Shown piece by piece: positions 39,823 through 43,488 of a stretch of DNA of 43,488 nt. The translations under genes and the position numbers were made by a program. The notes under the pieces were generated by a model. The model was not told the origin of the DNA. It was given only the letters and a program-made list of their open reading frames with translations, and ran no database searches. This DNA comes from Phycisphaerales bacterium (lineage in GTDB: Bacteria; Planctomycetota; Phycisphaerae; Phycisphaerales; UBA1924), in assembly GCA_029260475.1 (NCBI GenBank), contig JAJDDE010000137.1, positions 1 to 43,488 of the forward strand. The letters run 5' to 3'. Every line of letters begins with the position of its first letter. Positions within the stretch are counted from its first letter, which is position 1.

Positions 39823-42396
39823 TCATGGGAGGCAGTCCGTCCGCCCGAACTCGCTGCCGAAGACGCCGAAGTCGCCCAGGTTGACCGAACCGTTGTTGTC
39901 GAAGTCGGCGGCGGCGTTGTAGTTCGCGTCGCCCACCGATGAGCCGAACGCGGCACCGAAGACGCCGAAGTCGCCGAGGTTCACCGCGCCGTTGTGATCG
40001 AAGTCGGCGAGGCAAGCGCTCAGCCCTTCGCAGACATCGAGGATCGCGTTGTCGTTGAGGTCGTTGGTCGCGGGGTCGAGTTCGCACACGTCGTCGATGC
40101 CGTTGCCGTCGCAATCGATCGGGTTGGGGTTGGTGCGATCGGGGCAGGGGTCGTCGGCGTCGGGGATGTCGTCGAGGTCCGCATCCGGCGGGTAGAGGGC
40201 GAAGAGCTCATCGAGCGTGGAGGAGGCGTCTGCCAACGCGGTGTTCGTGGCGTCGATGAGAGCTTGCACCGATTCGGAGGGTGCGGGTGTGCAGAGCGGG
40301 TCGGTGATCGCCCGGTTGCCGGACTGCGCCTCCACGGCGTCGCAGAGCGCCTGCGCACGCTGATCCATTGTGAACCCCTCGAGCATGAGCTCGATAGAGA
40401 CGTTGACCGCACCGATGGGCACGAGCTGACCCGGGCCGACGTTGAAGATCTGGCTCCCGAGGGCTCCGGAGAGGTGGTTAAAACACGCCGCGATCTCCTT
40501 GAGACACTGCGCGGTCGCCTCCGTAATGGTGTTCTCGTCCACGCCGGCGATCTTCATCGCGAACTTGTCCCGCTCCTTCTTGATGACCTTGAAGCTGGCG
40601 CTGGTCGTCGGCTCCTCGGTCGTGTAGCCGCAGATCGTGTAGACGTTGTGGGGGCCGCTGCCTCGAGAGAACGTCCACGTGTTGCCCTGCATCTCGAGCT
40701 TCACGGTGTCCTCATCCGCGGGGTTGGTGTCGGGCTGGCCCTGGCGTCGGTCGTCCGCGACGATCGCGTGGTAGCAGAGCTCGCCGTCCTCGTTCATGAG
40801 CCCGACGATGGACACGAGATTCAGCCAGTGCCCGTTGTCGGTGCCGCTGGTGCCGCCCCACTTGGTGAACACCTCGATGTCCGCGCCGCGTCGGAACGAG
40901 GGCAGCAGGCCGGTGTTGGTCACGAAGTTATCGACTTCCACGCCCTGCCCCGGGTTGGGCGATGTCGCGCCCTGCCCGCCGATGCGCAGCGGCATCTCGT
41001 TGTCGGTGATGAAGTTCTCCTTGCCGTTGAGGAAGCCCTTTTCGCTCCGGGGCAGGCGGGTGCCGTCGCCGTAACAGGTCTCGCCGGTGCTGGTGTCGGA
41101 GCCCATCCGCGCTCGAAGATCGTCAAGAAGTTCGTCGTCGGTGGCGTTGGTGATGTCATCGACCTCGAGGCAGTACTTCTCGTTGAGCCACTTGAGGCTG
41201 TTGGCGCAGGCGTTGGGGCCGCAAGCGAGTCTCTCATTGGCTTCGTCGAGATCAATGATGTCGAAGCCCGGCCGCTTGCTCCAGTCGAGGAGTTCCTGCG
41301 CGGTAACGGTGTCGTCGTCCTCGTCGATGTTGAAGACGACCTCGCTGGTGCGTCCGTCCTGGAAGACCTGATGGCCCAGCGCCGCGGGGGCGACACCGAC
41401 GACCGTTTGCCCCGCGGGGACTGCGCCGCCGAACCGGCGCTCGCTCTGCACGACCGGCACCGTCTGCACGGGCGCGATGCTCGGCACGCCCGGCACCGGG
41501 ACGTCGGTGATGCAGTACCGGATCTCGACATCCGTCAGCGCGACGCCGGGCTGGGTCGGGAGCGGCACGAGGGTGGCGCGCGTCTCGAAAGGGGTGGCGC
41601 TGGGGAAGTCGGTCGTCCACAGCGGCATGTTGGTGATCGCCGGCAGGCCCTCGATCTCGAGCGACAGGTAGGTGAAGTCGTCGCCGCGATTGGGGATCGT
41701 CACGCTGAACCGCCCGTGATCGGAGAGGGGCTGGGTGGATGTCGAGCCATAGAAGAGCGAGAGTTGTTCGATCGTGATGACGGGGAAGGAGGCCTCGGGG
41801 ATCTGGCAGGGGTCGTAGATCGCGGGTGCGATGTCGTCGGCGTCGGGCACCGTGTCCTGATCGCTGTCGATCGCCTCTGCGGTGGTGCAGGGCGCGAGGG
41901 CCAGCAGCTCGATCTCGAAGATCCCCGGCGTGTCGGTGACCACACCGATGAGGTAACGGCCTCCGGCGCGCGCACACCAGGCCGCGCCAGCCTGCGCCGT
42001 GTTCGTGCATGGGAGCTCGCCCGGGTCCGTCCCGACCGCGATCGGCGCGACGTACTGGCAGGGTGCGCAGCCGGCGTCGGCGCACAGGTCTTCGTACACG
42101 AAGACCGACGACGACTTGAACGCGCCGTCGTTGGCGGGAGAGCAGAGCGAGGCGGCGACGCGCTGCGCGTCCGGCCCGTTGGTGAACACGAACCACACCG
42201 CGCTGCCCTCGAGCGGCGTGCCGCAGACGCGGGGCCACGCGTGGTCCGGCGTCGCGCCTTGCGTCGTCCCGAGCACGAGGTCGCCGAGCGCGACGGGCTG
42301 GGCGCCCTCGCACGCGTCGTTCGGCGGCGGCACCACCGGGCCTGCGTGGGCAACGAGATTGAGGGTCACGAGGCCGAGAAGGGCGGAACGAAGCAT
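39823..42396 (-). CDS. large secreted multidomain protein: putative cysteine-peptidase core, dockerin-like end
   Basis: An 857-residue protein with a signal peptide ('MLRSALLGLVTLNLVAHA'). Domains in order: an N-terminal 'PPNDACEGAQPV...GTTQGAT' beta-sandwich with several Cys (20-170); a calcium-type 'DSDQDTVPDADD' motif (178-189); a strand-rich region; a region around 'ERLACGPNACANSLKWLNEK' (388-407) and 'NGHWLNLVSIVG' (521-532) resembling C39/papain-like peptidases with Cys392 and His523 as candidate pair; thrombospondin type 3-like 'DADLDDIPDADDPCPD'; and two dockerin-like repeats ('DFDHNGAVNLGDFGVFGAAF', 'DFDNNGSVNLGDFGVFGSEF'). The ATG at 42396 fits the signal peptide. Peptidase activity is not certain. 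Confidence 0.78.
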   Translation of the reverse strand: MLRSALLGLVTLNLVAHAGPVVPPPNDACEGAQPVALGDLVLGTTQGATPDHAWPRVCGTPLEGSAVWFVFTNGPDAQRVAASLCSPANDGAFKSSSVFVYEDLCADAGCAPCQYVAPIAVGTDPGELPCTNTAQAGAAWCARAGGRYLIGVVTDTPGIFEIELLALAPCTTAEAIDSDQDTVPDADDIAPAIYDPCQIPEASFPVITIEQLSLFYGSTSTQPLSDHGRFSVTIPNRGDDFTYLSLEIEGLPAITNMPLWTTDFPSATPFETRATLVPLPTQPGVALTDVEIRYCITDVPVPGVPSIAPVQTVPVVQSERRFGGAVPAGQTVVGVAPAALGHQVFQDGRTSEVVFNIDEDDDTVTAQELLDWSKRPGFDIIDLDEANERLACGPNACANSLKWLNEKYCLEVDDITNATDDELLDDLRARMGSDTSTGETCYGDGTRLPRSEKGFLNGKENFITDNEMPLRIGGQGATSPNPGQGVEVDNFVTNTGLLPSFRRGADIEVFTKWGGTSGTDNGHWLNLVSIVGLMNEDGELCYHAIVADDRRQGQPDTNPADEDTVKLEMQGNTWTFSRGSGPHNVYTICGYTTEEPTTSASFKVIKKERDKFAMKIAGVDENTITEATAQCLKEIAACFNHLSGALGSQIFNVGPGQLVPIGAVNVSIELMLEGFTMDQRAQALCDAVEAQSGNRAITDPLCTPAPSESVQALIDATNTALADASSTLDELFALYPPDADLDDIPDADDPCPDRTNPNPIDCDGNGIDDVCELDPATNDLNDNAILDVCEGLSACLADFDHNGAVNLGDFGVFGAAFGSSVGDANYNAAADFDNNGSVNLGDFGVFGSEFGRTDCLP

Positions 42397-42485
42397 GCGG
42401 GGCCTCTTTCGAGCGCTGTGTGTCCGCATGAAACGTACATCGCGGCTCGCGGGTCTCCAAGGGGATTCGCCGCCCAAGTCGCATC

Positions 42486-42890
42486 TCAGCCCTGGCGCGG
42501 AGCCCCGCTGTCGGGTAAGCGCCAGGCACCGCCGCATTCGGGGCAGACGGTGCAACCGTCGTCCACTTGTGGGACGCCGCACAAGTTATAGAGGCACCAG
42601 AGGCAGCGTTTGTTCGCCCGAAGTGCGCGATGTTCCATGATCGGGACGAAGTACACAACGTGTACGCCGAGCATCGGGAGGGCGATCACGTAGCAGAAGA
42701 ACATCAGCACGCCGGACTCGTCGATGAGTGTGGCGAGTGCGCCCACGATGACGAGTAGCACTCCCGCGGCGAAGAACGCGATCATCCACGCCGGCGCGTT
42801 TCTCCACATATTCGACGTGGGTTTTCGCGTCGCGACGAACCACCAGCGGGGGCATTTGCGCACCCATGCCCGGTCGTCGTACACCTTCAC
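42486..42890 (-). CDS. zinc-ribbon membrane protein with reversed domain order
   Basis: A 134-residue protein with two membrane helices at about 34-53 ('AWMIAFFAAGVLLVIVGALA') and 62-83 ('LMFFCYVIALPMLGVHVVYF') and then a C-terminal zinc ribbon: Cys96, Cys99, Cys116 and Cys119 ('RCLWCLYNLCGVP', 'CPECGGAW'). It therefore has the same ribbon family as the 32.6-36.6 kb cluster but at the C-terminus and without ectodomain. Start is uncertain: GTG 42890 and GTG 42884 are possible, and an internal ATG gives a shorter form. It is upstream of the large secreted protein gene on the same strand. Confidence 0.62.
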   Translation of the reverse strand: MKVYDDRAWVRKCPRWWFVATRKPTSNMWRNAPAWMIAFFAAGVLLVIVGALATLIDESGVLMFFCYVIALPMLGVHVVYFVPIMEHRALRANKRCLWCLYNLCGVPQVDDGCTVCPECGGAWRLPDSGAPRQG

Positions 42891-42945
42891 CTCGCGCCGC
42901 CGGGTCCCTGCACAGATGTGGGTTGAGGCGTTGATGTTCGCGGCA

Positions 42946-43488
42946 TTACAGCCTCTCGGTGGCCAAACTCGCGAGGTCGGAGCGTTCGGACTTCGCGAGC
43001 GTGATGTGCCCGACGATGCCAGAGCCGCGCATGCGTTCGACGAGGTAGGACAGGCCGTTAGAACTGGAGTCGAGGTAGGGGTTGTCGATCTGGTCGATGT
43101 CGCCGGTGAAGACGAGTTTGGTGCCCTCGCCGACGCGGGAGACGATCGTCTTCACCTCGTGCGGCGACAGGTTCTGGGCCTCGTCGACGATCATGAACTG
43201 GTGCGGGATGGAGCGCCCGCGGATGTACGTGAGCGCCTCCATCACGAGCTTGCCGTCGGCGACCATCTTCCCGATGCGCTGCTCGGCGGTCTGGCTGTCG
43301 GCGTGCTGCGTGCCGGCGCCGCGCGTGCTCAGGAGGTACGTGAGGTTGTCGAAGATCGGCTGCATCCACTGCACGAGCTTCTCGTCCTTGTCGCCCGGCA
43401 GGTAGCCGATGTCGCGCCCCATGGGCATGATCGGGCGCGCGACGAGGAGTTTGTCGTACCGGCTCTCAGCGCCGAAAGTCTTGCTCAT
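42946..43488 (-). CDS. PhoH-family ATPase, C-terminal part (truncated by window edge)
   Basis: These 180 residues match the C-terminal half of PhoH/PhoH2 (PIN-PhoH) proteins: 'YDKLLVARPIMPMGRDIGYL', 'LVQWMQPIFDNLTYLL', the Walker B-like 'HQFMIVDEAQNLSPHEVKTI' and 'VSRVGEGTKLVFTGDIDQID'. The Walker A region and any PIN domain must lie beyond 43488. The ATG at the very edge is probably internal, since 'SRYDKLLVARP' normally follows the P-loop helix. PhoH proteins are RNA helicase-like ATPases induced by phosphate starvation in some bacteria. A complete gene would continue past the window. Confidence 0.9.
   Translation of the reverse strand: MSKTFGAESRYDKLLVARPIMPMGRDIGYLPGDKDEKLVQWMQPIFDNLTYLLSTRGAGTQHADSQTAEQRIGKMVADGKLVMEALTYIRGRSIPHQFMIVDEAQNLSPHEVKTIVSRVGEGTKLVFTGDIDQIDNPYLDSSSNGLSYLVERMRGSGIVGHITLAKSERSDLASLATERL

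Noticed and set aside
39994-42591. Very long plus-strand open frame (865 codons) opposite the large secreted protein
   Set aside because: It is antisense to a gene with signal peptide and clear domains; the translation is rich in Val/Gly/Asp/Arg with no domain, as expected from high GC at third codon positions.

Overview
The window is a high-GC bacterial chromosome segment that most likely comes from a planctomycete of the class Phycisphaerae. The evidence is combined: a secreted protein ending in a PEP-CTERM-type sorting tail of the 'PAPGALA...RRRR' form, secreted proteins ending in a doubled dockerin-like 'DFDNDGDVDLGDFGVFGAAF' module, many membrane proteins with a 'CxxCGYDLxG...CxECG' zinc ribbon, a lysine/threonine/alanine-rich histone H1-like protein, and dispersed housekeeping genes instead of large operons. 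No rRNA, tRNA, phage, transposase or CRISPR locus was seen.

Layout. 1-8.7 kb: a partial gene, lysS, a lipoprotein, ubiX, an exported alpha/beta hydrolase, a small unknown protein, a second lipoprotein, glutamine-dependent nadE and an exported lipoprotein of unknown role. 8.7-11.6 kb: a three-gene translationally coupled operon (GspL/PilN-, GspM/PilO- and GspC-like) that would form an inner-membrane platform of a type II secretion or type IV pilus machine. 11.6-17.5 kb: a glycogen debranching enzyme, the H1-like protein, class II DAHP synthase, a nested palindromic repeat element, an unknown small protein and a protein with an aspartate-only tail. 17.6-24.9 kb: two small membrane proteins, an EamA half-transporter coupled to a GNAT acetyltransferase, a TPR protein, a GH57 glycosidase, a Memo-family protein and a coupled lipB/NAD(P)-binding protein pair. 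24.9-31.5 kb: two small membrane proteins, one of them interrupted by an in-frame TAG, an 801-residue PEP-CTERM surface protein, a glycogen-synthase-like glycosyltransferase and an unknown cytosolic protein. 31.6-38.4 kb: prmC, then four tandem paralogous zinc-ribbon membrane proteins, then gatC-gatA. 38.4-43.5 kb: two secreted proteins with the same dockerin-like end (a reprolysin-like metalloprotease and an 857-residue multidomain protein with a putative cysteine-peptidase core), another zinc-ribbon membrane protein, and the C-terminal end of a PhoH-type ATPase.

Themes. Protein synthesis is represented by lysS, gatC, gatA and prmC; cofactor metabolism by nadE, ubiX and lipB; glycogen or alpha-glucan turnover by the debranching enzyme, GH57 enzyme and glycosyltransferase, which are not in one operon; and envelope or extracellular functions by most of the remainder. 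Eight unlinked housekeeping genes carry a TANNNT hexamer only 6-8 bases before the start codon, which suggests leaderless transcription for them. Genes without this hexamer more often show a Shine-Dalgarno sequence.

The most unusual content is the expanded family of zinc-ribbon/transmembrane/ectodomain proteins (four in tandem, one nonsense-interrupted, one with the order of parts reversed), the two kinds of palindromic intergenic repeats, and the pair of extremely charged proteins (basic H1-like and acidic Asp-tail) 2.4 kb apart. All functional statements rest on motifs read by eye; no database search was possible.
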